Below, piece by piece: positions 14,860 through 23,017 of a DNA stretch of 37,790 nt. The notes under the pieces are model-generated. The model was given only the letters and a program-made list of their open reading frames with translations. It was not told where the DNA came from and did not search any database. The position numbers and the translations under genes were made by a program. The DNA is from Gammaproteobacteria bacterium (lineage in GTDB: Bacteria > Pseudomonadota > Gammaproteobacteria > Steroidobacterales > Steroidobacteraceae). Where the stretch lies: NCBI GenBank assembly GCA_025355165.1, contig JANYAD010000127.1, forward strand, positions 1 to 37,790. The letters run 5' to 3'. The number at the start of each line of letters is the position of its first letter. Positions within the stretch are counted from its first letter, which is position 1.

Positions 14860-15887
14860 TGCGCTCCTTCGTTTTCGAACGCGCTGCTGACCTGCCGCAA
14901 GCTGTTAAGCTCGGCGCGGGTACTCGCCAAGGTCAGACAGATGCGCCTGCACAATTTCTGGCCGGCGGTACGACGCTTATCGACTTGATGAAACTTGAGG
15001 TGTTGACGCCGCAGCGAGTCGTGCATCTTCAATCCCCCGGCGCCCCGTGGAGCGCAATCGAGGTCTCGCCCAATGGAGCGCGGCTAGGGGCATTCGCGAA
15101 AATGTCCACGGTGGCCGATGACGCGCGGGTGCTGGCGCAATATCCGGTCATTGCACAGAGCCTGCAGCTCGCCGCGAGTGCACAGATACGCAATATGGCC
15201 ACTCTGGGCGGAAACGTTCTTCAAAGGACGCGTTGTCCGTACTACCGAGACCCGAGCTGGAGTGCCTGCAACAAGCGCGTCCCCGGTTCAGGCTGCGCGG
15301 CCATCCATGGCTTCAATCGCAATCATGCCATCCTCGGGGTGGATGAAAATTGTATCTCACAGTATCCGGGAGATTTCGCCATCGCGCTCATAGCACTGGA
15401 TGCTCGGGTCGAGTTGATGGGAGCCGAAGGAACCCGGCTGATCCCCTTCGCCTCATTGCATACCGGTGTGCAATCGCAGCCGCACATCGAGACCACGTTA
15501 AAACCGGGCGAGATCATCATCGCCTTTCACGTGCCCGCCGGCGCTTGGACGCGCCGCTCTCTTTATCTTAAGGTGCGCGACAGGGCTTCCTATGAATTCG
15601 CGATTGCCTCGGCGGCTGTCGCGCTTTCGATCGAGGGAGAAGAGGTGCGCGAGGCCCGAATCGGGCTTGGCGGAATGGCGTACCGTCCGTGGCGTTCGCA
15701 GGAAGCGGAAAACATCCTCATTGGTAATCCACTTACCGAATCGAGCGCCGCGGCCGCCGCCGCCGCCGCGCTCAAGAGTGCCATCGGTCATGGCCACAAT
15801 GACTACAAGCCCGAATTGGCTCGCCGAACCATCGTCCGCGCCCTATTAGAGGCCAAGGCATTGCAGCTCAGCAGCGGAGCATCATGA
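14859..15887 (+). CDS. paoB: Molybdenum hydroxylase FAD subunit with 4Fe-4S loop, PaoB/YagS-like
   Basis: 342 residues. The FAD-binding motif AGGTTLIDLMK is at about 35-45 and the second FAD motif, TLGGN, is at 115-119. The insert after it, RTRCPYYRD with CNKRVPGSGCAA, has C126, C137 and C146; together with C165 these are the expected ligands of the extra 4Fe-4S cluster seen in E. coli PaoB. This distinguishes it from ordinary xanthine dehydrogenase FAD subunits. It starts by overlapping the paoA stop at TGATG, and ends inside the paoC start, so stoichiometric synthesis is likely. The subunit would pass electrons to the final acceptor, which is not identifiable here. Confidence 0.9.
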   Translation: MRSFVFERAADLPQAVKLGAGTRQGQTDAPAQFLAGGTTLIDLMKLEVLTPQRVVHLQSPGAPWSAIEVSPNGARLGAFAKMSTVADDARVLAQYPVIAQSLQLAASAQIRNMATLGGNVLQRTRCPYYRDPSWSACNKRVPGSGCAAIHGFNRNHAILGVDENCISQYPGDFAIALIALDARVELMGAEGTRLIPFASLHTGVQSQPHIETTLKPGEIIIAFHVPAGAWTRRSLYLKVRDRASYEFAIASAAVALSIEGEEVREARIGLGGMAYRPWRSQEAENILIGNPLTESSAAAAAAAALKSAIGHGHNDYKPELARRTIVRALLEAKALQLSSGAS

Positions 15888-18139
15888 TGCGGGATGCGGA
15901 GAACTTATTTGGCATTCCTACCTCGCGCATCGACGGCGTCGACAAAGTAACCGGTGCAGCACGCTACGCCTCTGATGAACCGGTGGTGAATCCGGCTTAT
16001 GGCTATTTCGTTACCAGCACGATCGCGCGCGGCCGCATTAGCGCTTTCAAGCTCGACCGCGCAAAGGCGGTGCGCGGGGTCCTCGACATCCTCACCTATC
16101 AGAATGTCGGAAATGAAGCGGCGCCCCCGGTGGGGCCGGACGGTGGGCCGACCACGACGACGCTCGAAAGCGACCGAATCTGGCACGATGGCCAAATTAT
16201 TGCGGTGGTCGTGGCGGAAACTTACGAGGCGGCGCGCGAGGCCGCGAACAGGGTAGAGGTGGTGTACGTAGAGGAAAAACCCAGCGCCTCTTTCGATTCG
16301 CCGGGCGTGGAATCTGTGCCTCACAAGCCTCAAAAATCTCCCGACCCGAAGAAGGGAGATGCCGCCGGTGCGTTCGCCGCCGCGGCCGTAAAATTCGAAG
16401 CGCGATATTCGACGCCGACCCAGCACCACAATCCCATCGAACTATTCACCGCGACGTGCGCTTGGGACGGCCCAAAGCTCACCGTTTACGAGCCTTCGCA
16501 GTTCATGTGGGGCACCAAGAACTCAGTCGCGGCACGGCTGCGAGTGAATCCCGAGCAGGTGCGCGCCGTTTCCCGCTACATCGGCGGAGCATTCGGTTCG
16601 AAGGGTCCGAATCCTCGCACCGTTTGGGTGGCCATCGCCGCAAAACGCGTCGGGCGCCCGGTCAAGCTCGTGCCCACACGCGATCAGAGTTTTACGATTG
16701 CAACGTATCGTGCCGAAACGCGGCAGCACATCAAGCTCGGCGCAAGCGCGGATGGCAAACTCACATCTTTAATACACGAGGGTTGGGAGGTCACTTCGCG
16801 CCCTTCAGGCTACAACGTAAGCGGCGTCGAGAGCACGGCTCGAATGTATGCGTGCCCCAATATCGCGACCGCGGTTAACGTGGTGCATGCCGATCGCAAC
16901 ACCCCCGGCTATATGCGGGCTCCGCCTGAAACGCCTTATATGTTCGCCCTTGAGAGCGCCATGGACGAGTTGGCGTACGAGCTTAAGATGGATCCGGTCG
17001 AGTTGCGTCGCGTGAATGACACGCAGACCGACCCCGTCGACGGGTTGCCTTTCTCCTCCAGATCTCTAATGCAATGCTTCGACCAGGCAGCCGCGAAATT
17101 CGGCTGGCGGCATCGCGATGCACGGCCCGGGGTGATGCGCGACGGTGAATGGCTGATTGGCTTCGGGTGCGCCACCGCCTGCTATCCGAGCAACCTGGGC
17201 CCGGCAGCCGTTCGAGTGTCGCTGACGCCCGATGGCAAGGCCACTGTCGGGTTGGCCGGCCACGAGATCGGCACCGGCGCCTACACCCTGGTGGCCATAT
17301 CCACAGCCCGTTCGCTCGGCCTGCACGTCGATGACGTGACGGTGCACATGGGCGACAGCGATTTGCCGCCCATCATGGTTGCGGGAGGTTCCAACAATGC
17401 GGCCTCCGCCGCCAATGTCGTGGTGAAAGCATGCGATGAGTTAAAACAGCGCATTGCCAAAGCTGCGGTCGATGCGGCAGACAGTCCTTTGCGCGGGGCT
17501 GATGCGGACAAATTAACTCTTACCGATGGAAAACTACTCGGCCCGTCCGGTGAGAGCGAACCGCTGGCGAGAGCAGTTTCCCGAACCGGCCATCGGATTG
17601 AAGCGTATGCCGAATATATTCCCGAAGGCCTGCCGCCGAGCGCTGTTGCGGATATGAGCAAAGGCAATCCACTGATGTTGGGTGGGGCGGGCCGCAAGGA
17701 TGTTGCTGCTTTCGCCTTTGGCGCGCATTTTGTTGAAGTGCGGGTTCACAGCCGTACGCGTGAGATCAGGGTTCCTCGGGTGGTCTCGGCATTTGCCGCG
17801 GGCACGATCGTCAATCCCAAGGCTGCCTATAGTCAATTCATGGGCGGCGCCATTTGGGGCCTGTCCTCGGCATTACTCGAAGAGACGGAGATGGATGAAG
17901 GCTCTGCCCGGTATATCAATGACAATCTTGCCGACTACCTGATACCGGTGAACGCCGATGTACCTTCTGTCGAGATCATCATGGTGCCCGAAAAAGATGA
18001 GCGCGTGAATCCACTGGGCATCAAAGGTATCGGCGAGATTGGAATTGTGGGAATGAACGCTGCGGTGGCGAATGCAGTTTTCCATGCCACGGGCAAGCGC
18101 GTGCGCGAACTACCCATCAGGGCTGAAAAGCTTTTATAA
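15884..18139 (+). CDS. paoC: Molybdenum hydroxylase large catalytic subunit, PaoC/YagR-like
   Basis: 751 residues, normal for the separate molybdopterin subunit. The N-terminal part carries the substrate-channel domain (RIDGVDKVTGAARYASD), the middle the GGAFGSKG motif near 240, and the C-terminus GIGEIG with the catalytic Glu718 that activates the hydroxyl on molybdenum. It oxidises aldehydes or N-heterocycles to acids; with a Tat-exported partner it should act in the periplasm on aromatic aldehydes, as E. coli PaoABC does. Two start codons stand in tandem at 15884 and 15887, both overlapping the paoB TGA. No MoCo insertion chaperone (PaoD/XdhC) follows; the next gene is on the other strand, so a chaperone must be encoded elsewhere. 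Confidence 0.9.
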   Translation: MMRDAENLFGIPTSRIDGVDKVTGAARYASDEPVVNPAYGYFVTSTIARGRISAFKLDRAKAVRGVLDILTYQNVGNEAAPPVGPDGGPTTTTLESDRIWHDGQIIAVVVAETYEAAREAANRVEVVYVEEKPSASFDSPGVESVPHKPQKSPDPKKGDAAGAFAAAAVKFEARYSTPTQHHNPIELFTATCAWDGPKLTVYEPSQFMWGTKNSVAARLRVNPEQVRAVSRYIGGAFGSKGPNPRTVWVAIAAKRVGRPVKLVPTRDQSFTIATYRAETRQHIKLGASADGKLTSLIHEGWEVTSRPSGYNVSGVESTARMYACPNIATAVNVVHADRNTPGYMRAPPETPYMFALESAMDELAYELKMDPVELRRVNDTQTDPVDGLPFSSRSLMQCFDQAAAKFGWRHRDARPGVMRDGEWLIGFGCATACYPSNLGPAAVRVSLTPDGKATVGLAGHEIGTGAYTLVAISTARSLGLHVDDVTVHMGDSDLPPIMVAGGSNNAASAANVVVKACDELKQRIAKAAVDAADSPLRGADADKLTLTDGKLLGPSGESEPLARAVSRTGHRIEAYAEYIPEGLPPSAVADMSKGNPLMLGGAGRKDVAAFAFGAHFVEVRVHSRTREIRVPRVVSAFAAGTIVNPKAAYSQFMGGAIWGLSSALLEETEMDEGSARYINDNLADYLIPVNADVPSVEIIMVPEKDERVNPLGIKGIGEIGIVGMNAAVANAVFHATGKRVRELPIRAEKLL

Positions 18140-18162
18140 ACGACAGAAGCGGCGGTGGCCCG

Positions 18163-19344
18163 CTAAGGCAAGGTGTCGGTGGTTTCTCGGACTACCTTTG
18201 CCCTGCGTTTGATCGGGGGCACGAGCCGCTGCAGGCCCTTTCTCTTATTCGGTGTTTGATCGTTAGGCCCGAGGAATTCCATCAAAGCCGTTCCCCGTAG
18301 CGCGTGTTCCGCCACCACTTTCAGCGCAACCAAAGCCGGGGTTGCCAGAATGACGCCGGGGATGCCCCAAAACAGTCCGCCAAACCATAAAGCCAGGAAG
18401 ATGAGCAACGGGTTCACTTCCAACCTGCGGCCGACGAACAAGGGCTGGATAATCTGGCCCTCGACGGCCGTTAATGCGAGATAGCTCGCCGAGACGGCCG
18501 CGACCTGCCCTAACCGGTCAAAAGTGACCGACGCTACCAACGTCAGCACGATTAGCGTGGTGGCTGGGCCCGCATAGGGGATGAAGTTCAACGTCGCTGC
18601 GATGATGCCCCATAAATAGGGCGTCGGCATCCCCAAGACACTCATGAGTCCGGTGGTGGCAAGCCCCAAGCAAACGTTGATGATCGCTGTGGTTATATAG
18701 AATCTGCCTACTTCCTTGCGAACCTTTTCGATTACATCGAGTACGTGCGCCGCATTCAAGTCATCGACAAATGCGGCAGTCATGCGCGCGATCATCGGAG
18801 GGCCACCGGCAAGTAAGAACAATGTAACGATGACGAACGTCAACACGCTCACCATGATGCCGCGCGTTGCATCGAGAAGCAGAACCGGAGAGCCCTCGCT
18901 CGAGGCAGCCGCGGGCGCGGCAGCCGGCGCTGGTGTACTCGGGGCACCGGTAATGGCGCCGGCACTGGCCCGAAGCTCCTCGATCTTTGAAATGAACTTC
19001 GCCGCCGGCGTCAGCTTGCGCTTGATAATTTTCATCGTCGCGGGAGCGTTCAAGTACCATTGCTGAGCAGGCGCCCACATCAAATCGGCCAACCCCGCCG
19101 ATGCAGCCACAAACGCGATCAAGATGACGGTCGCACTCAGAGCTCGTGGTATTCGAAATCTCAGCAGCGTTTCCACCACGCCTGAGAGCACCAGCGCCGC
19201 GAGCAGCGCCAGGGCAATGGGGACGAATGCTTGATGCGCGACGTAGAGAAGCGCTCCCAGAGCGCCGAGCACCAGCAGCTTGGCCGGAGTTAACTGGCTC
19301 ATATGCATGCCGGAGGGCCGATCGGCCGACGTAGTTTTGATCAT
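18163..19344 (-). CDS. AI-2E family transporter (PerM-type permease)
   Basis: About 393 residues with roughly eight membrane helices. The family pattern is clear: paired N-terminal helices (LVLGALGALLYVAHQAF), a large hydrophilic insert with an Ala/Pro-rich stretch at about 165-185, and the C-terminal half with FIPYAGPATTLI and EGQIIQPLFVGRRLEVNPLL, which is diagnostic. Family members export AI-2 (TqsA) or serve as Na+/H+ antiporters and other exporters, so the substrate cannot be assigned. I chose ATG 19344; a longer version from 19500 would run through the promoter of the divergent gene, and ATGs at 19311 and 19305 are alternatives. It is convergent with paoC, 23 bp between stops. Confidence 0.85.
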   Translation of the reverse strand: MIKTTSADRPSGMHMSQLTPAKLLVLGALGALLYVAHQAFVPIALALLAALVLSGVVETLLRFRIPRALSATVILIAFVAASAGLADLMWAPAQQWYLNAPATMKIIKRKLTPAAKFISKIEELRASAGAITGAPSTPAPAAAPAAASSEGSPVLLLDATRGIMVSVLTFVIVTLFLLAGGPPMIARMTAAFVDDLNAAHVLDVIEKVRKEVGRFYITTAIINVCLGLATTGLMSVLGMPTPYLWGIIAATLNFIPYAGPATTLIVLTLVASVTFDRLGQVAAVSASYLALTAVEGQIIQPLFVGRRLEVNPLLIFLALWFGGLFWGIPGVILATPALVALKVVAEHALRGTALMEFLGPNDQTPNKRKGLQRLVPPIKRRAKVVRETTDTLP

Positions 19345-19453
19345 GTCGAATGATACCTTTGTCGCGTGTCGCTCCGATCGGTCGATATCACAGTTGGCAA
19401 GGGATTCTGGACCGTACACGCGTGCGGCGCAATATCTCGAAAAATCCCATGCG

Positions 19454-19482
19454 TTGACCGTATTTATGTATTTTCGTACATT
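19454..19482 (+). promoter_or_regulatory. Candidate sigma70 promoter for the small helical protein gene
   Basis: TTGACC (19454-19459, 5 of 6) and TACATT (19477-19482, 4 of 6) are spaced by 17 bp. Transcription would start near 19489, about 23 bases before the ATG at 19512. The -10 box is part of a palindrome described separately. Confidence 0.55.
19466..19481. promoter_or_regulatory. Operator-like palindrome overlapping the -10 box
   Basis: ATGTA (19466-19470) and TACAT (19477-19481) form a perfect inverted repeat with a 6-bp TTTTCG spacer. It covers the spacer and -10 of the candidate promoter, where a repressor would block polymerase. The first gene downstream encodes a small RHH-like protein that could be the repressor; this is inference. 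Confidence 0.4.
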
Positions 19483-19511
19483 GGTAAGAACAGCAGCCAC
19501 GGATTACCAGA

Positions 19512-19760
19512 ATGATTGAAATCGAGCGAGTTCAAACCGGCATCAGAATCGAGAAACGGCTTCTGAAGGTGCTAAAGGCGTTGGCTGAGTTGAAAGACTT
19601 ATCTCTCGGCGATTTGCTTGAGGGCATCGTGCTGCACGCATTTGAAGGCAAGACGGCCTTCTCGAAAGAGACGCAGGCACAGATCGGCGAGCTTAGGAAG
19701 ATCTATCACATGCCGCTGCGCGCCGGCGACAGTCACAAGCTCAGAGAAAGATCCGCATGA
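19512..19760 (+). CDS. Small conserved helical protein, possibly ribbon-helix-helix
   Basis: 82 residues. It begins with a possible beta-strand (IERVQTGIRIEKRLLKVL) followed by two helices (LKALAELKDLSLGDLLEGIV), the strand-helix-helix order of RHH/Arc-type DNA-binding proteins. The C-terminal 30 residues are polar. Its stop overlaps the start of the next gene by ATGA, so the two are translated together. The ribosome site is weak. A palindrome over its own promoter would suit autoregulation. The gene pair (this protein plus an SRPBCC-like protein) looks conserved as a unit, but I do not recognise a named family. Confidence 0.7.
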   Translation: MIEIERVQTGIRIEKRLLKVLKALAELKDLSLGDLLEGIVLHAFEGKTAFSKETQAQIGELRKIYHMPLRAGDSHKLRERSA

Positions 19761-20215
19761 CTAGGCGTGCGCAACCGCTGCATACGCGCGAGGAGTTCGG
19801 CTTCACCGCGGAGGCGCCGCTCGATGTCGCATGGCCGCTTTTCGGCGCTGAGGGCGAACGGGCTTGGGCGGATGACTGGCATCCGTTATTTGTTTGGCCG
19901 AGCGTAGCGGCCGATCAACACGGTATGGTGTTCACCGTCGCGCACGGCCAGGCGACTGCGGTGTGGGTCAATACGTGTTTTGATCGCGGGGCAAACCGAA
20001 TTCAGTACGTATATTTCCTTCCGGACGCGTTCGTTACGGTCATTACCCTGACCTTGAGCCCGAGCGGGAAAGCGACCCACGTCCAAGTCGTTTATGAGCG
20101 CACCGCGCTCACCCCGACCGCCAACGAAACCGTACGCCGGCTTGCCGCCACCGACAAGGGTTCGGGGCCGCACTGGTGCCGGCAGATCAACCAGCACCTC
20201 ATGCCTCGGCCTTGA
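19757..20215 (+). CDS. SRPBCC/START-like small protein
   Basis: 152 residues without a signal peptide. The sequence begins with a strand (EEFGFTAEAPLDVAWPLFG) and runs through DDWHPLFVWP to a C-terminal amphipathic helix. This is the layout of the SRPBCC (Bet v1-like) helix-grip fold, which binds lipids or other hydrophobic ligands. The match is by pattern, not by a unique motif. It starts inside the stop of the preceding small gene (ATGA). Its last 17 bases overlap the end of the convergent lysR gene, so read-through antisense transcription across both 3' ends is expected. Confidence 0.6.
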   Translation: MTRRAQPLHTREEFGFTAEAPLDVAWPLFGAEGERAWADDWHPLFVWPSVAADQHGMVFTVAHGQATAVWVNTCFDRGANRIQYVYFLPDAFVTVITLTLSPSGKATHVQVVYERTALTPTANETVRRLAATDKGSGPHWCRQINQHLMPRP

Positions 20216-21116
20216 GCTCGGGCGCAGGGCATTGTCTTAAGCGCTCAATGAGCCAGCGCCCAGCGGGCCCCGGCGGCGTCGCAGTGAGATAGACGGCCGA
20301 CATCGGCAAGATCAATCCCTGCGCAGGAACGTCCTCGATCGACAGCGTGACCAGCCGTCCCTCGTGCAGGTCTTGTTTCACCGCGTGCAACGGCATACCG
20401 CCCCAGCCAAGACCTCTTAGAAGAAAGGCGTACTTCGCGAACAAATCGCCAAGCCGCCAGGTGAGCGGCGAGAACACGCCAAATTCTCGTCCCGCCGACA
20501 GTTGAGAGCTGTCCGTCAGCACCAACTGTACGTGCTTAGCGAGTTCACTCTTTGCGATCATGCCATTGATGGCGGCGAGCGGGTGCTCGCGCGAGGCAAC
20601 CATGATCATGACGACTCCCTGCAGCCTTTCTGCCGTCATCGAGCCCGGCATGAGGGGCAGCGAGCCGACGACGCCGAAGCTGCATCGACCGTCCAGCACG
20701 GGCTTGAAGGCACCGCCGAGTGCCTCGACGTATAGACGCAGAGTGGTACGCGGAAAACGATCGCGGAACTCTCTTGCGGATTCCGCGATCGCTTCAATCG
20801 GAAATAACACGTCGACGACCGCCGATAGCTCCGGCTCCAAGCCACCGGCGATACCTTTGGCACGCGCCTTCAACAGATCGACATTGGCGAGTACGCTGCG
20901 CGCATCGATCAGAAGAAGCGCTCCCGCGGGGGTCAACTTCGGATAACGCCCCGAACGATCGAAGAGCGCAACGCCAATCTGGGTTTCCAAATTGCTTACC
21001 AGTTCGCTTACGGCGGATTGAGCGCGCCGAAGTTTGCGTGCGCCGGCCGAAAAACTCCCCTCATCGACGGAGGCGACGAAGGCTCGCAACTGATCGAGTG
21101 ACACTGCATCCAACAT
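20199..21116 (-). CDS. LysR-family transcriptional regulator
   Basis: 305 residues, the normal LTTR length. The N-terminal helix-turn-helix is clear (LDQLRAFVASVDEGSFSAGA, then RRAQSAVSELVSNLE and LFDRSGRYPKLTPAG). A substrate-binding domain of the periplasmic-binding-protein type follows from about residue 90. The start has GGAGG upstream. It is divergent from azoR with 117 bp between starts, and a T-N11-A box lies just before its own start codon. By the usual LTTR arrangement it should control azoR and itself in response to a small inducer, perhaps a quinone or azo compound; the inducer is not deducible from sequence. Confidence 0.88.
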   Translation of the reverse strand: MLDAVSLDQLRAFVASVDEGSFSAGARKLRRAQSAVSELVSNLETQIGVALFDRSGRYPKLTPAGALLLIDARSVLANVDLLKARAKGIAGGLEPELSAVVDVLFPIEAIAESAREFRDRFPRTTLRLYVEALGGAFKPVLDGRCSFGVVGSLPLMPGSMTAERLQGVVMIMVASREHPLAAINGMIAKSELAKHVQLVLTDSSQLSAGREFGVFSPLTWRLGDLFAKYAFLLRGLGWGGMPLHAVKQDLHEGRLVTLSIEDVPAQGLILPMSAVYLTATPPGPAGRWLIERLRQCPAPELKAEA

Positions 21117-21126
21117 CTTAGCCTCC

Positions 21127-21143
21127 TATCTGATAACGAGATA
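21127..21143. promoter_or_regulatory. LysR-type T-N11-A operator
   Basis: TATCT (21127-21131) and AGATA (21139-21143) form a perfect inverted repeat with a 7-bp spacer, and contain T21129-N11-A21141. It lies 10 bp from the lysR start codon and overlaps the -35 box of the azoR promoter. It is the best candidate for the activator/autorepressor site. Confidence 0.6.
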
Positions 21144-21159
21144 CTTTCTATCGTATAAT
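21130..21159 (+). promoter_or_regulatory. Candidate azoR promoter
   Basis: A perfect TATAAT is at 21154-21159, with CTGATA (4 of 6) at 21130-21135 and an 18-bp spacer. The weak -35 inside the LTTR box is what one expects of an activator-dependent promoter. Confidence 0.55.
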
Positions 21160-21233
21160 TACGGCTGTTCATGGGATAGCTCGAAATGCATGATGACGTT
21201 CGTTCATCGTTTCGCGACTCAAGAGGGGCTTCC

Positions 21234-21845
21234 ATGCAATTGCTTCACATAGATTCAAGTGTTTTGGGCGGCAACTCTGTGAGCCGTGCGCTCTCCGCTG
21301 AAATTGTGGTGCGCCAGGCCGCACTGCGCCCGGGGTTGAAAGTGGTGTACCGGGATTTGGCTGCGGATAAGGCTTTGCACTTATCGGCTGAGCATATCGC
21401 CGCATGGCAAGGCGGCTTGGTGAACGATGCGAATCTGGGCGCGGATTTGGCTAAAGGTAATGCCTATCTAGATGAGCTTTTCGCAGCTGATCTCATCGTC
21501 ATCGGGGCTCCGATGTATAACTTTTCCATTCCTTCGCAGCTCAAAGCGTGGATCGACCGGGTAGTGGTCGCCGGAAAGACCTTTCGCTATGGCCCGAATG
21601 GTCCCGAGAGCCTGTTGCCTAAGAACAAGAAAGTGTTTATTGCATCCTCACGCGGAAATTTTTATGGAAGCGGCACGCCGTCGGCTGCCTTAGAACATCA
21701 CGAGTCGTATCTGACGGGGGTGCTCGTCTTTATCGGATTGTCGGATGTGACGATAGTGCGGGCGGAGGGATTGGCGCTCGGCTCGGCTCAAAAAGAGGCG
21801 GCCATAGGGCTGGCACGCGCGAACATCGCCGCCATGGCCGCCTGA
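21234..21845 (+). CDS. azoR: FMN-dependent NADH:quinone/azo reductase
   Basis: 203 residues of flavodoxin-like fold. The FMN phosphate-binding segment HIDSSVLGGNSVSR is at 5-18, the MYNFSIPSQLKAWIDRV block near 95-111 is diagnostic, and SSRGNFYGSG near 140-150 contacts the isoalloxazine ring. AzoR reduces azo dyes and quinones by two-electron transfer and protects against thiol-reactive quinones. The start at 21234 has GAGGGG upstream; an upstream in-frame start at 21186 would add 16 residues not seen in the family. It is divergent from its likely LysR regulator. Confidence 0.92.
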   Translation: MQLLHIDSSVLGGNSVSRALSAEIVVRQAALRPGLKVVYRDLAADKALHLSAEHIAAWQGGLVNDANLGADLAKGNAYLDELFAADLIVIGAPMYNFSIPSQLKAWIDRVVVAGKTFRYGPNGPESLLPKNKKVFIASSRGNFYGSGTPSAALEHHESYLTGVLVFIGLSDVTIVRAEGLALGSAQKEAAIGLARANIAAMAA

Positions 21846-21949
21846 CGATTCTCCTCGCGGTCAAACCCCGGCATCGTCCGCGCATCTGCTAAGCTGACGC
21901 GCAAAGGCCATCGGCGCAGCGGCGCATGCGCATAGGGAGCGAAGGGATT

Positions 21950-23017
21950 ATGCGAAGTCTTTGGACCGCGATGATTTCTAGCCTGGTGTTGTGGGTGCCG
22001 GCACTCGCACAGTCCGTCCCCGAAATAGCGTTCGATTCTACGCCCGACTTCTTTAAGCTACCCGAGGCGACCTTTTTCGGGGAAGTATCCGGAATCGCCG
22101 TCAATTCTAAGAAACACGTGTTCGTTCTGTCTCGGGGCAACACCAGCGGACCGGCCTACGGGGCGGCTGCGGCTCAACTGCTCGAGTTTGACCCCGCCGG
22201 CAAATATGTGCGGGAGATTGGCAAAAACTTATACGCTTGGTCTTTTGCACACGCGGTGAGAGTCGACCGCTACGATAATATTTGGGTCGCCGACAAGGGC
22301 TCCGACATCGTGGTGCGGTTCGATCCACGCGGACGCGTCAGCCGCGTGTTCGGTCGAAAGCCCGAGGCGTCGGACGAAAGCGCCCATCCCCTGGAGCATC
22401 CAAAGCCGCCCTTACCACCCATCGACGGCATGTTCAGGCAAGTGACAGACATGACTTGGGACTCCGATGACAATCTGTATATCAGCGACGGCTATATCAA
22501 TGCGCGGGTGGCCAAATACGATAAGGACGGAAACTGGATCGGATCGTGGGGCGAGCCGGGATCCGGGCCGGGCCAGTTTAATACCTTGCACTCGATTGCA
22601 ATCGATTCCCAAAATCGCATTTACGTGGCGGACCGCGGGAATATCCGCATCCAAGTGTTCGATACCTCGGGCAAACTGTTGAACACCATCAAGATAGACC
22701 TCCCTCCTCCGCCTGGCAGTCCGGTTGCAATCGGCAACCGGCCAACCGAAGCCAGTCCAGGCGGCATGCACCCCGGCGCACCGTGGGCGCTGTGTATCAC
22801 CCCCGGACCCGTCCAATATCTCTATGTGTCCGATGGTTACCCCGGCCGAATCTACAAGTTATCCCTCGACGGCGCGGTATTGGGGTGGCTCGGTGGAACG
22901 GGCAAGACCTTAAAGAAGTTCGGCTGGATTCACGAAATAGCATGTCCGTCGGAAAACGAACTCTATGTCGCGGAACTGCTGAATTGGCGCGCGCAGAAGC
23001 TTACGCTTCACCCGTGA
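21950..23017 (+). CDS. Secreted NHL-repeat beta-propeller protein (peptidyl-amidating lyase-like)
   Basis: 355 residues with a signal peptide (RSLWTAMISSLVLWVPALAQ). The mature protein is a six-bladed propeller made of NHL-type repeats; typical blade segments are AHAVRVDRYDNIWVADKGS, VTDMTWDSDDNLYISDGYI and LHSIAIDSQNRIYVADRGN. The order and spacing match the family annotated as peptidyl-alpha-hydroxyglycine alpha-amidating lyase-like. In bacteria the lyase activity is generally not shown, so I make no reaction claim. ATG 21950 follows AAGGGA; ATG 21926 is an alternative with a longer basic region. Its last 17 bases overlap the convergent histidine kinase locus. Confidence 0.8.
   Translation: MRSLWTAMISSLVLWVPALAQSVPEIAFDSTPDFFKLPEATFFGEVSGIAVNSKKHVFVLSRGNTSGPAYGAAAAQLLEFDPAGKYVREIGKNLYAWSFAHAVRVDRYDNIWVADKGSDIVVRFDPRGRVSRVFGRKPEASDESAHPLEHPKPPLPPIDGMFRQVTDMTWDSDDNLYISDGYINARVAKYDKDGNWIGSWGEPGSGPGQFNTLHSIAIDSQNRIYVADRGNIRIQVFDTSGKLLNTIKIDLPPPPGSPVAIGNRPTEASPGGMHPGAPWALCITPGPVQYLYVSDGYPGRIYKLSLDGAVLGWLGGTGKTLKKFGWIHEIACPSENELYVAELLNWRAQKLTLHP

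Noticed and set aside
18140-18162. Short stem AGCGG/CCGCT between paoC and the AI-2E gene as a terminator
   Set aside because: Only five base pairs and no T-tract; too weak to call.
20199-23017. Three 17-base gene overlaps (10711-10727, 20199-20215, 23001-23017) as a possible shared element
   Set aside because: The sequences differ and one is same-strand while two are convergent; equal length is most likely coincidence.
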